NCBI GenBank assembly: GCA_002900995.3
Contig: PJEW03000021.1
Location: 1-63,856 of the forward strand
Length of the DNA: 63,856 nucleotides
DNA from: Ganoderma boninense
Lineage: Eukaryota; Basidiomycota; Agaricomycetes; Polyporales; Polyporaceae
Direction: 5' to 3'
In this document: positions 21,730 through 33,735 of the stretch, in pieces
Position numbering within the stretch: the stretch's first letter is position 1
Layout: each line of letters begins with the position of its first letter
The notes under the pieces: model-generated
Seen by the model: only the letters and a program-made list of their open reading frames with translations
Databases searched by the model: none
Told to the model about the DNA's origin: nothing
Program-made: the position numbers and the translations under genes

Positions 21730-22837
21730 GACGGAAGGGACTCTGAGAGAAATGAACAAGGGAGAGACCGGGGAAAGAGCGGAAGAAAGCTCCCTCTCTG
21801 ATTGCTCGGCAAAGTGAGTCAAGCAAAATAATATCTGCGTAATACTTGAATCCGAAGCATTTACTTGTCCGACCCAAGCATCAGCACGAGGCAGAGCGCT
21901 AGCATGCGCACTTTCCTCAGCGACTGGATGTCTTTAAGCGACGTACGACAGTTCCATAGTGGCGTAACATTCCAGGGGGCCTGCATTCACGTCAGCGCGA
22001 CCAGAACAACGTTAACGTTGATCATACGAGTGGGAGGGGGGCGTGCTTTGTCCGGACCACCCGGAGATGAGTGTATTGATTCCGGTAACAGGTAACATGG
22101 TCAGGTGTCGTACTATGCTGCCTGGCTTGGGCGATCCGCGCACTACTTACAGTGAATGCAAGCTGCGCAGAGGCACTGGCAGCCGCTTGTTCCACTTTTG
22201 TCCGCGGCACCTGAACAACGAATAGGTAGGACTAGGAGGCACCCAAAGTTGGAACAAAAGCAACGCTTACCTTCAAGCAAGATCCAGCTCTTGATGACGA
22301 CGAGCAACATTCTGACCATTGAGAACCGTAGACTCGAGTGCATCGGGGCTCTTGGAACTTGCGGACGAGCCACTCGCAGTCCGACGGGAGATCCCGACCG
22401 CGGGAAGGGCGCTACACGGGCGCTATACCTCTCTTTCTTTGCCTCGTCCGCCTCTCAACCTGGTCCTTTCACAGAGCGTCCACACTTATGACAGGTATGG
22501 CCCTCTGGGCAAGCCTGGCCACGTGGGTGCGCGGTAAATAACAACTTTGCATCAAGTTCGTCGAGTGAAGTACAGTTGAGCAGTCGGTTACATGGAGGAT
22601 ACTGGTACACGCGGCCAGGGAAAAAGTTTGGGCGTTTGAGTGATTTTATAGGTGAATAGGAAGGAGGCACATGAAGACAAGGCGATGTCGAGGATGCGGC
22701 GACAATGAGTCCGTAGGATAAGATATGCATGTGTGGTGAGGCAGAAAAGTTGATAAAAGCATGTGAATGACACGAACGTGTCATGTAAGTATGACGCATA
22801 CGTTGTCCGGGAAGTGCGGATTGTAGAGACGAGAAAT
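21730..22837. other. Region with possible membrane-protein remnants, no firm gene
   Basis: On the minus strand a few hydrophobic stretches could be exons of a small membrane protein: VRMLLVVIKSWILLEG near 22270-22310, then KVEQAAASASAQLAFT near 22145-22200, and RMLALCLVLMLGSDK near 21865-21910. Splice signals exist but no family was recognised, so no gene is called. Confidence 0.3.
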
Positions 22838-25559
22838 TTAAGAGTCGCAAGGGCTGGTGGGGGTTATGTCGGTGAGTGATGGAAAGGAACGGTCTGACGT
22901 AGAGGGTGGGACTATAGATGCAATGGGCAATCCGGAGGGTGGAGGAATAGATGCCGGTGTGCTGCGAACATAGTAACAGCCTGTCTTGAGGCCTGCTCGC
23001 CAAGCGCGAAGCTGGAGGTCCATCTATAAACCGGGAGTCAGAGTTGCAGTTAATTAGATGACAAGAGACGCATACGAAAAGTTTGGAAGTCAGGGAAGGA
23101 ATGAAGAGGGTCAAAGCTTGACTCTGGTCTATGAATGGAGCTCGATCTGCTGCCATGTCGATGAGTAGCTGCGGTTCCATCTCGAAGGCGGTTTTGAACA
23201 CAGCCTTGAGGTCGTTGGGTACGCCAGGGATTGTTTGCACTGAGCCTACGCTGGCTGTAAGCAGAAGGAACGGTTATATAAGAAGCAGAGGATACCTTTG
23301 CATGCGAGGATATCGGCACGCATATTTTCGTTCCAGAGGTTGCGGCGCTTGAGAGCGAGGAGGAGAGGTCTGGATATTTCGGTGAAGCTGTTACCTTTGA
23401 CACGAAATTGGATGAGGTTGCTGGAAGGTGTTAGATCAGTAAGTGCAGCTGTGCTGAATACGAGTGAGTAAATACCTGATGTAAGGATCGGTGCCTTCCG
23501 AATTGCCGAATAAGTGGGCGGTGGCTGTAGTGGGCATTTGTGCGGTAAGTACTGAGTTTCGAAGCCCGAATTCGGAGATGTGAACGCGGAGGCGGTCGAA
23601 ATTGAGGTGGTTTGAGGTGTTGGCTTCCCACATATCGACCTGCAGAATTCCCTGTTGAGCGGGTGACTCGTGCCATGCTTCATAAGGTCCGTGTAATTTG
23701 GCAAGTTCGGAGCTGCTCTCCAACGCGGCATGGTAAATTGTTTCGTAGATTCTTCTGCTTAAGTCGCGAGCCTGGAGCGACCCGAAAGGTAGCTCCATGT
23801 AAGCGAACACGTCGGCGAGGCCTTGTGCACCGATCCCAAGGGAACGGGTTCGGATCGCTGAAATGGCTGCGTCCGCTGTGGGGTAATTAGTGAGGTCTAT
23901 GAGGCGATCGAGAGACTGTACGACGAATTTGGTGACTTGGTGGAGATCAGTAAAGTCGAAGTCGCCATTTTGTAGGATAAATCGCGGGAGACAAATCGAC
24001 GCCACTGTACACATCGCTGTCTGTGTTGGGGAGGAGTACTGAACGATGTCGGTGCAAAGATTTGATGACCTGATGATGCCTAAGTGCATCTGGTTGTTAC
24101 GAGCTGGTTGGAGATGTGAGTGAAGAAGCAAGTGGCAAGATACGCGACTCACCGTTGACGTTGTCCGAATACATAATAAAAGGGCTACCGCTTTCTCGCA
24201 CTGCGTCTGTTATGGTGTCCCAAAGCTGACGTGCGCCGATAACAACAGAACCAACTCCCAGACGCTCAAACTCTGTGTAAGCGTCATCGAAAGCGGTACC
24301 GTATAACGCAGCCAAGTCGCCGACACGGGCGGGATCGAATAGACTCCACAAGCCATTGATTTCCAGGCGACGCATGCTGGAAATAGGGATAGTAAGATTA
24401 GGCCGACGTTGGATACGCGACACGGCGAGGAAAAGGGATATGACTGACAAAAGATCTGGGACCCATAGAGCAGGAAATATGTTGCGGAATCTGTAATGCT
24501 GAGAAGCGTGTGTCGTCCTACAGAGCACGAACCTGCGAACGTCGGTGTGCCAAATGGGAAGGTAGACTGTAGCGGAACAAGATTCGTGGCGGGAGCACCG
24601 AGACCAGTATGCCCCGAACGAGTCGTATACCTTGAGAGCCGTGAGCAGACCGGGATGGGCGCCATCCGTGCTTTCCCTAGGTGTTTAGTCAGATATGACG
24701 ATGTGAAGTGGATGGTTAACGGACTTAGTGGCAGGTAGGCCTGATCCGCAAATCCCGACACGGCCTTCGGATGTCCAAAGGTTGGAAAGGGCCGTCACTG
24801 TGTGTACTGTGTCGGTAGCGTCGGCTACATGAGGCTCGTATATGTGACACGATGAGAAGTTGCGCTTAGCGAGACCGCCGTTCCAGAGGGCGGGAGAAGC
24901 CAGTGAGATGCGACGAGTGGATAGGAGGTCGTAAGTTTGGATGACGTCGTCCAAGCTGTCGCCGTGTATTCCGATAGTGACTCGCATGAAGAGGAACTGC
25001 AATCTTTCAACAAGCTCTCCTCCGTCCTTGAGAAGATAAGACCTTTCGAAACTCTGCATGGCTCGGCTAGACAGGACGATGGTTAAGGCGGATATAGGTC
25101 GCAGGGTGGCGAAAAACGTACTACGTGAAGTCAAAGTCGCGGTAGTGCATAACGAAACTGTCAAGGGCATCTGCATGCCGACGCACCACGGATAGCAGAT
25201 TGTCATTTAAGACTGAGGGAGATGCTGGAAATACAGTCAGTATACAGTCAGTATTTAAAGAACGCTTGATTTTAAACCTACCTGTTTCGATGGAGGACAC
25301 CCAGGTGCTGAAACGTTTCTGCACGCGCTTGTGTTGATAGCATGTATATATTCTTCCGGCGAGGATTGAGTAGTCAGGGTGGCGGTTGGAGAAAGTTGAA
25401 ACCGTCTCCGCTAAGAACATCTGCTGGGAGGTTAGGCAAATTAAATAATTTATATGGTAGGCAGTGTACCAGGAATGTTTCAGAGTTCATGATCTCGCCG
25501 GTAAGGCGACTTTGCAGAGTGGTTACAAGGCTGCGACAGGTGGTGTACGAAGTGAGCAT
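22838..25559 (-). CDS. Divergent ribonucleotide reductase large subunit (class I)
   Basis: Many small exons reconstruct the R1 fold that reduces ribonucleotides. N-terminal exons give LAETVSTFSNRHPDYSILAG and HYRDFDFT. The first active-site cysteine is in ASPALWNGGL..FSSCHIY (TGT at about 24846). Then come IFPALWVPDLL, GLWSLFDPARVGDLAALYG and SPFIMYSDNVN. The radical-site block reads SSNLCTDIVQYSSP and the redox partner cysteine is in MCTVASICLP. Later blocks are RSLGIGAQGLADVF, IYETIYHAALE, PTTATAHLFGNSEGTDPYI, DMAADRAPFIDQSQALTLF and AWRAGLKTGCYYVRS. All three catalytic cysteines are present. The catalytic Glu of NLCxE is Asp (24048-24050). The end, SPCDS, has no CXXC shuttle pair. The ATP cone is missing or unrecognisable; an upstream exon from ATG 25957 (MSQDVGIQTLSTTIYKR) is a possible remnant. 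It is probably a paralogue, not the housekeeping gene. Confidence 0.82.
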
Positions 25560-26881
25560 GGTACTGATAAGCGGATTATTGCAAAGTGATAGTTACATCT
25601 CTATGTCCGGTAGGGTTAAATCGAGACCCCAAGTGAGCTATATGCCGGTTAGATCGACAGTAAATGAAACGTAGTAAAAACGGACCGTGTACAAGCAACG
25701 CTGGACCTTAAATGAGCGAGTTGTGTGGGTCAGAATTGGTAGAATAAGGAGTACAATGGTACAGACTTTCGAAGAACTGAAAGCCTCAAGGCGACTAAGA
25801 GATGTACGTTAGTGCGGGGCAACATGGAGATGCCAGGCTGTTTGTGTACCCATCTAGTGAAGCGTTAGTTGAAGACTTTGATGACGTGTAGAAGTGATGG
25901 GTTACCTCGTTTGTAGATGGTCGTGGACAGCGTTTGTATGCCGACGTCTTGGGACATTGTGGATGCGAGAAGTGTGTGTTGGAGAGGGAGTGGAAGGTGG
26001 GGATGGATTTGAAAGGAGAATGCTGGGAGAGCAAGAATCAGGGAAGATATAGAGGTTCGAAGTTTGGGAGTGGGGATTGCTGTCGGTTGTCGTCTGTAGT
26101 GGATTATGCCTGAGGGTGGTAAAAACGCATTAGTTACGTGTTCATGGTGTACACGGTGTAGTTGAACACGGTGTAGTTACGACGGTGGGGAGTGAGTCAA
26201 AAATGTGTGGATGTGCAACCGTCGTATCCAAGCAACGCAAAGTAGTGTATGGCAACCGAGAAAGATTGTTGAATGCTAGGAGGATGTCGTAAACGGTGTA
26301 TGGAGGTGTATGGAAGAGTATCTATGGACAGGTTGCAGGTGCAAGTGGCAAAACAAGTTACGGGACAGGGGCGACGTTGTGTACCTTGGCGGTAACGGGT
26401 TGTTGCCTTGGTGAGCATAATACGTAAGCGAGCTATAGCTAGGGCTTCGTGAGAGAGCGGCAGGTCGGTATATTGAGATGATATGAAGATGGAAGAGATG
26501 AGGTATAATCTGAGCCGCAGTGGGATGATTTTTGAGGTGAGTGGATGGCACAGTTACATGATTATGAGCACCGTAGCAAGGAGTACTGCGTAAGTTACAG
26601 TGATACGTAAAGTTGTTGCCAGGGTAGCCATGGAGGATGTTAGGGAACGGAGAAGTTGCGAGTTTCTAGCGCACCGAGTGATTGAGAGCGTGCTGTGTTC
26701 TCAGGACTCTCGGGGGGGCTCAGATGGAGGAGATATTTCGTTCGGTGGGTGGTCACAGGTGTGTCTGAAAGAGGGTCGTGGAGTTAATATAAAGGGTGCA
26801 AATTGGTGGTTAGTTCATTTCACGTACTCATCTTCGAGCCGCTGTTACAGCCACTTCTTCGACGACCTGCGACTACATAGA
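25560..26881. other. Divergent intergenic region
   Basis: The region separates the minus-strand RNR-like gene from the plus-strand gene at 26882. It may contain the first RNR exon (ATG at 25957) and two promoters. Nothing else is recognisable. Confidence 0.4.
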
Positions 26882-28369
26882 ATGGAGGCCGCGAACGATT
26901 TACTGGAGAAGTACAAAAGACATCCATTTGCGAAGGGACTCATACCGTTTCAACTGTCGCTGAATGCGCTGGGCTCGGAATTTAGCAAGGTGGAAGCTAA
27001 GCAAGACGGCCGTCAACGCTGGGTGGTGAGTCGTCTGAAGATGGGAGCAAATTCGTTAGTCGTGGTTGCTAACTGTGTGAAAGATTTGCGACAAGGCTAC
27101 TGGGGAACCTGCGCTCTTCAGTCACGCTACGCAATACTCCGAAGGAGACAACATAGAGACTGGAAACTATGTCCCGGTGCGTGAAGAAATACCTGTTGGT
27201 GTAGACCCGAAAGGAGTGTAAGTGTACTAGTTGACTGAGAGATAGAAAGGTGATCTTACAGTTTGCTTGCAGGCAACGTCGAGCGAATTCCAGGTGCCTT
27301 TACACCTATGTATTCGATTCGTATGGTGACTTGAGTTTGTACGAAGGACAATGGGTAAGTGGATTGCCTAGGTCGTATTCGTTTTGTAAGAACTGACATG
27401 GTTGGAGGCTTTGGACGACTACATTGCGAACGTCAAGGGGTTTAATCCAGGTACTCTACCGCGGCGATCGTACCTGTCAGGGCACGATGAGAAGTATCGT
27501 TCTCGGTTCTGGATGCAGACACCTATGTTCATTAGGAAGACGCAGCAGAGCGAGTTGTCGGGAGCGGCGCACCTTCATCCATGGGTTCTAGAGGCCGAGA
27601 AGTATTCCAAGGTGTTCAAGGCGAATCCCGATCGGCCACGTGTTTGGGTTAAGGAAGGAGAGGATACTGTGCCTATTGGTGAGAGAGAGCCCGGGTGTCT
27701 TCAGCAAGGCGACATCGTCGCTGTCTCGTTCACCGTCACGTACCACATTACTGCGTCAAACTGGTTCCCTCAGTTCCATCCCGCGGATATCGTCGTTATG
27801 AGGTGTGGGGACGGCGACGGGACGGACTACAGTGCCCCTGTGATAGGTTTGCATAATCGACCAGCGCCGAGGTTCACGGTCAAGGATTTCAATAGTGGTA
27901 CGTGTGTGGTTTGTCATGTATCGGTGGTGGAAAGCTGATTGGAAGAAAATCAGTTGACAGTAACAATGTGGACGGGGCGGGTACCGGGACGTCATCCGAA
28001 GGCCAGGTCATTGTGGAGGGTAAAGGAAAGGAGGTGGATAAGGCTGTCGATGTTGGGGATGGGCAGGAGGAGAGTCCAACTGTGGTTAAACGTGGAGTTG
28101 AGGACACAGATGCGGAGGACGATGACGAAGACGGGCGTATGCGGTCATCTGACACGTTGGGTTCGCGTGGTGACCCTGCAGGAGGTGAGTGACGGGTTGT
28201 TATTACAATTTGGTCTGCTTACAGGTTGCTTGTAGGGTCTGAGGTCGTGGATGGTGAGCGGAGTCAAGTCGGAGAGGTGTATGACGAATCAGGGGATATG
28301 GTACCGGGGAAGCGTGGGGCGCGCGATCCGGGAGGTCGGGTGGGCCGGTCGGTCCAGCGAAGGGTTTAG
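26882..28369 (+). CDS. Unknown protein with acidic C-terminal tail
   Basis: ATG at 26882 opens MEAANDLLEKYKRHPFAKGL. Clean GT-AG introns (first 27026-27083) join QRWV to ICDKATGEPALFSHATQYSE, then YTYVFDSYGDLSLYEGQW, then a long exon (about 27408-27900) with DDYIANVKGFNPGTLPRRSY, RSRFWMQTPMFIRKTQ, LQQGDIVAVSFTVTYHIT and DIVVMRCGDGDG. The tail (about 27957-28369) is low-complexity and acidic (DAEDDDEDG) and ends at TAG 28367-28369. The body is a globular all-beta-looking domain I cannot assign to a named family. It is divergently arranged with the RNR-like gene and lies next to the tandem zinc-cluster and nucleotidyltransferase-like genes. Confidence 0.6.
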
Positions 28370-28976
28370 GGGACGTTGCAGCTGGTAGAGGGTTACTGGG
28401 GAAAGTGCATGAAGAACATTTTGATGTGCTCTTGAAGGTGTCCATATTTTTGTTGTCGATTGCTTGAATGGCTCAGGAGAGGATATTAGTCGAGGTGGAT
28501 TGACAGACAGAGCGGACTCATTTAAATCACGGAATTATTGATAACATAGACTCATCGCAAGTAAGCATGAAGGAAGTAGAAGATTCAGGTAGACAGGTAC
28601 GCAAAAAGTTCAGATATTGAGATCGTACGAGCAGGATTTGACGTGAAAAAGGATTGTGCATGCGGCAGTGTGGCGGGCAAAAGTTCGATAAGTTTTGGAC
28701 ACGTCCAGCAGTAGTTACATAGCAGGTCGATCATGGGGAGAACGGAAAAGATTCGGTAGGTAGGAGGAGTGGGGTCGAGAACGTGGCCACCTGTCGAAGG
28801 TATGTACATGTACATGAAAGGCTCGAAGCGGTCCAGCCATGCAGACGGGAAGCAATATGTTATGTACGACGTGACGTTGTCTGGTGAAATATGGAGGTAC
28901 GAGTGATCAAGAATATGCACGATTGTGGAGGAGGGATGCATGGAACGACGTTCAAAGTTCAGACGGTACATGACAT
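28370..28976. other. Convergent intergenic, no firm gene
   Basis: Between two converging 3' ends. An open minus-strand frame of about 130 codons is present, but it lacks a domain and may be 3' UTR of the zinc-cluster gene. Confidence 0.35.
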
Positions 28977-30758
28977 TCAAGCGTGTGGAGTGGGCCTGCC
29001 TCCAGAAGAGGGCGGGAAGTATGGAGGATGAAACTGCTGGAAAGTGTCAGGAACAAGCGGTCGTCGATGAGGGATATACCTTACTAATTGACCGTGCGGA
29101 GAGGTGTAAGGCTTGCTGGGGTTTGCAGTCGTTGACTCAGTGAGTCGAGCCCGTTTAGGCATGGAGTGCGTGTCGTATTCAGAAGGAGGTCGTATGCTGG
29201 GAACGTGAGAGTCGTAACGACGGGGTTCATAGATAGAAGAAGGGGGAAGCAAAGGAAGGGATGGGACAGAAGGCAGTTGATATGCGAGTGGCTCGTTGAC
29301 AAATAGACGGCCCGCAGTCTAAAGGGTCACAAGACGGATGCTGGTCAGTTGCACAGTCGGACGGTAACTAACACTTACCGAATCAAGGTAGGTTCGGCCG
29401 GCGGCGCGCTTTTCGAAAGATCGCTTAGACGACCCCGAATTTCCCATGTCGCCGATGAGAGCGATGTTCGCTGGGTGAAAGGGACCTGTCGGCGGAGGTG
29501 TAAGCACAGTCAGCAGTTACGGACACGCTTGAAGCCGAACGTGTGGCAGTACCTTTAGATATGCGGACAGGGTGTTCGGGCGGAGACCTCGGTTTGTAAA
29601 CGGATGGGCCTTGAATCGCTGTGGTGCTCGGTGCCGTCTGGGTCGCTGAAAAGTTGTTGAGGCTGTAGAGCGCGGTGCCGCCAATGACGGAGGTACCCGT
29701 AGTCGGTAAGACTGACGGTGGAGGGAGCTCGGTCATGTTGGGTTGCCACATTTGCATGTTGTTGGAAGGTGTATGACTTGCCAGGAGAGGAGGGCCTTGA
29801 CGATCTGCGAAGGAGAAGATGTCGTCCTGAGTTGAACGTGTGCCAGTGGACATAGAAGTGCTGATGAAGTGAGAAGGACGTGGAGTGTGTGCCGATGACG
29901 GAGTGCTTCGGAGTGCAGCAGAGGAGTGTGGCGTAGGAGTAGTAGGCGTGTTTGACTGACCGACCGATCTGTAGATTTCATACGAGGAACCCGGTAAGCG
30001 AGGAGTTGGTGCATGGATATACCCGTACGAATCGTCGAAAATGGCTGTCGAGTGCGAGTTTGTGGAGATCGCAGTGACGTCGGTAACTGAGGGGGGGACG
30101 TAGGCGGAGAAGTCGTTCATTTGCGTTGCTTCCAGCGTGGAAGTTGTCGCGGATGCCGAGGGAATGGTGGGGGTGGCGATGACGAAGGGGTCAGAGTTTG
30201 GGAGGCAAAGGAGGCCTGCTTGCTCGCACTCCAGACATGCCGCGCCACCGGTGTCGGTACATGCCTGTCAAAGTTGAGAAACAAGTGAAGGAGAAAGAAA
30301 TTGTAGCTCGTGTACCTTCATCGGATCTAGAGAGCAAGAGGCGCATTTTTGAATGGGCGCGGTGTCGTCAACCCGGCTCCTTTTTCGTGACGAATGGCCG
30401 TGATCGATGGGATGTTCAGCCCAGATGCAGTCGGTACCCTGTGCGCGACAGTGGGAGCACTGGTATGTCACGCCGCCGCACTACGTAGAACGTGATCAGT
30501 TAGAATATAAAGGGTTATGAATGGAAAGTACATACGGGTTGTCCTGAGAGCGCGCATCCGACACACTTGGTGCTTACCGAGGCATGGAAAGGAACACCGT
30601 GCGAAGCTGATGAGGTCTGGTGTTGCTCCAGCGCGGTGGTCGCAGGTGTCATTGACATACCGGCTTAACGAAACGAGGTAGGTCAGTTCGAAGTTTCAGT
30701 GGGATAGTTAAAGTGTACCGAAGTTGTCGTAGAAGGTGTAGCCAGTGGGCTGGTCCAT
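28977..30758 (-). CDS. Protein with two tandem Zn2Cys6-like clusters
   Basis: ATG at 30758 starts MDQPTGYTFYDNF; introns of about 55 bp join the next exons. The first cluster is split by an intron and reads C-x2-C-x6-C-x6-C-x2-C-x6-C (KCVGCALSGQP + CGG, then QCSHCRAQGTDC). It fits the fungal Zn2Cys6 spacing exactly. A basic linker SSRKRSRVDD follows. The second cluster, again across an intron, is C-x2-C-x7-C-x7-C-x2-C-x6-C (KCASCSLDPMK, ACTDTGG, CLECEQAGLLC). The remaining 350 or so residues are Ser/Thr/Pro-rich and look disordered (for example SSAHTPRPSHFISTS), ending near PSSGGRPTPHA with the stop at 28977-28979. It is probably a nuclear DNA-binding regulator. No fungal_trans middle homology region is seen, and the loops have fewer Lys/Arg than classical GAL4-type clusters, so DNA binding is inferred. 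Confidence 0.65.
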
Positions 30759-31521
30759 GGTTGTACATAGTGTGTGCTCGTTTCGAGAGGAAGGAAGGTG
30801 TGCTGGAGAACGGACTGGGGGAAGTACGGTAGATGTATGGGTGAAGTCGCAGTCGTACTGGCGTGACGTAAGTCGACAGGCCCTAGGCGTTGACGGGGTG
30901 CCCCCATTGGGCGATACATAGAAGGGCCCGGAGTGAGGGAACGAAGAGCTGGAAACCAGTGACGGTGTCGAAGAGGCCTCGCACCAAGCTGCCGTACGTC
31001 GATTTGCTCTGCGGGATGTTCAGCTAGGTACTCCGTCTTCCAAGTTGGGAAATTGTTCGGCAAGGTGGAGACACGAGGCACGCGGCTGCGGTTGCTTGTC
31101 GGCTGTGCGCTAAAGGAGAATAGAAGCGAAGTGTTATACAAACTCTAAAACTAGGGGTCAATGGGCAATAAGACAACGAAGTGAGGAGGTGAGCATAATG
31201 TCTGGTCAGAGTTTGGTTACAGCACCGCTGAGGGTACTGCCGACTCCCAAATAGGCAAGACAAAGGTAGAGTTGGTCCGGAAGAACGCGTAGGAATCAGA
31301 AGGCCGAATGGGGTCCCGAACACGAGGTCAGACGGAAGGTTCAAGTACCTATCGAGGCGCAACCGTTTCTTGGATCGTAGCGATTGAGACGCGAAGGTGA
31401 AAAGCAAAATAGGTAATGATTTGCGGCAAGGCGACTAGCGGGTGGCGGTCTCTAGGCTGAGAGTGCGGCAACCCGAAGAAGGCTGCGGTCGGATGCGTCA
31501 GTTTCTAGGGTATGTCCTGCT
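30759..31521. other. Intergenic or 5' leader, no firm gene
   Basis: Upstream of the zinc-cluster gene on the minus strand. Pro/Ser-rich open frames occur but do not join to the downstream exon in frame. Nothing recognised. Confidence 0.35.
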
Positions 31522-32405
31522 TCACCTGCAGGTCGTGGAATAGTAGGAGATGACGTGACAATGAGTGAAGCACAAGTGGAAGGAAGGAAGGAGCTGATTC
31601 TCACTGGGATTCGAAGATTGGCGGTGTGGTTTCATTACCCAATCATCTCCATCGCGAGCTATTGGGAGATCCAAGGAAAAGCTCGGCCATACCGTGCGGA
31701 AGTCGAGGACGAGGGTGCGACAATCGGAGAATACGTAGTTCCCGTTGCCATTGGTGTAAGAAGGGAGGTTCCAAGAGACCACCTCTGTAAACTCAAAACC
31801 TCGGCCTTCGTACTTCCTTTTCGCGTCCGCTAGCTTCTGTGAGTGGCCAATGTCGGCGACTAGTGCCTGGTGGTTCAGGGTAAGTCGGGGAAAGGCGCAT
31901 ACGGCACAATGAGGCGAAAGGATGTTGACGACGGCGGTTGTCCAGAAAGATAGGAGAGGACTTGAGGCGAAGGTGGTGGCGCTCTGAATAATGTCTAGTC
32001 GTGCCCCGGATGTGGTGACATAGCGTCGCACGGAAGATATTCCGTGGTACTGTATAGGGCGCCGCGAGTTGAAGTCGATATCCAAGAGAGCGAAGTGCAT
32101 GCGTTCGAACTCGGATATGAAAATCGAAAACGAGTTCTGAGGGAGATAAACGTCTAGGTCGCCTGGAAACCACGTATCGTCCCAAGACATGTATGCAAGG
32201 GCGGTGGAACCGGAGATGATCCCTCCAGTGAAGGTAAGGAGGCGGCTGAAGTCGTGGCCTCTGTTCGCGAACGTCAGGAAGAGGATAGCGAAATACCGCC
32301 TGCGTAATTCGTGAGCAACGAGGGCTTTGAAGAGGTGCGATGCTTCGGCGGATCGAGCGAGAGACGCGGCGTTGCACTGCTCCAGGATGCGAGCGACGGT
32401 GTCTG
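31522..32405 (-). CDS. F-box-like / nucleotidyltransferase-like protein, copy 1
   Basis: The long exon begins after a likely 3' splice site (TGTACAG at 32406-32412), so a short first exon is missing from the call. An F-box-like helical start (DTDTVARILEQCNAASLARS) is followed by GGIISGSTALAYM and WFPGDLDVYLP. The GS...DLD pattern is that of the minimal nucleotidyltransferase fold, a GS loop and two Asp. A C-terminal domain holds FPRLTLNHQALVAD, GRGFEF, and DCRTLVLDFRTVWPSF. The family is widespread and expanded in mushrooms; its substrate is unknown. It could modify a protein, an RNA or a nucleotide, or be an F-box adaptor for ubiquitination with a decayed fold. No internal stop. Two related genes occur at 44-47.6 kb and 61.4-62.5 kb. 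Confidence 0.65.
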
Positions 32406-33735
32406 TGTCAAGACTGTACAAGGAGATTTAGACAAACAGCTGAATTTTTGAAAAAAATATGGTACAGACGACATGGTTGCACGTTGGATCTATAGAAAAG
32501 ATAAGAGAATGCTAACGTTGTGGACCAAAGTGGGTAGGAAGTGTGTTGCTTACGGAGTTCATGTCGTGGTCTGTTATGAACCCTGTAGTGACCAGAGTAG
32601 GTACACGTCTTGCACGAGGACTCAATGGTGTTTTATGCTGGGTTACCCGTGTCAACGGTTGCGATGTGGAAAACACGCACGGCGGTTTTTCAGAATGGGA
32701 AGTTGTGGTCCAATGAAAAGGAATGACGTAGATTGGGGTGGTAAAGAATTGGAGGTGCGCAGGAAGGTGTCGGTTACGCGGAAGACAACCTGAGGAAGCA
32801 GAAAAGTAGGATCAGTACTTAGTTACGGGAGAAGGCATAGACATGCACGATTTTGGAACTATAGAAATGTATGTGATGTACCTGTACGTACTGAAAACAT
32901 AGTTGTAAGTGGACGGCCGCTAGGCAACCAAGGGAAGACGATAGTCAGTTTGCAATCGCAGAGACGAAACTTGAGCACATAAACCCGTAGCTTACCTGTA
33001 AATGGTTCATATGGTACGTGGAAATTAACGGGGATCCAGTATCGGCATGACCGCTAGACCTGTTGGGATAAAAGTAAGTGGTTTTGCCTGTCAGAGGGAG
33101 CTACTACTATGGAGTAAAGTCGGTAACCTACGTGATACACCATGGGTTGTACGATTATCGATGTAAGCGTACCGTTCTCCACAGCAACAGTGAACACGTA
33201 CCGATGCACACATGGTTCGTGTCGCGATGGATACCACGCTAAGCAGTAGACGGCGCACTCTAGAAATTAATGAACTGTACGACATAGAAAAGTGCTTAGT
33301 ATGCCTCGTCAGATCGGAGGTTTTATAGTAAGTCAACGTACTAGTTATTAGCAGCTTACGGTGAAGTGGGTTTCCGGCACAAAAGCGATGAACTGACATG
33401 ATTGCGTCAAGGCCCGCCGTGAGTAGTTGGACGCCGAAAAGTTGCGGTCGGAGGTGATGATTGTGCAAAAGTTATAGTAGGTTGGTCCGCTGAAATTTCT
33501 GGACTTCTGAATGTAAGCACGTTGCTTTCAATAACTCAGTGAACGAGGGACTTATCTCACTTCAGGAACCTATAAACACACCTACAGAAATAGGGTAACG
33601 TAGGAACTTGATGCTTTGAAGACCACTTCGACTGTTAGCAAGGATTCAATGTGTGTGTGCAGTTGGCATATCGTTCAGCAGCAACCTAGGTGTTGGATAC
33701 AGTGGTAGGTTGTGATCGTACTACGAATGGTGATG
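32406..33735. other. Intergenic, no gene recognised
   Basis: About 1.3 kb up to the left LTR of the Gypsy element. It may contain the first exon of the nucleotidyltransferase-like gene. No repeats or domains seen. Confidence 0.4.
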
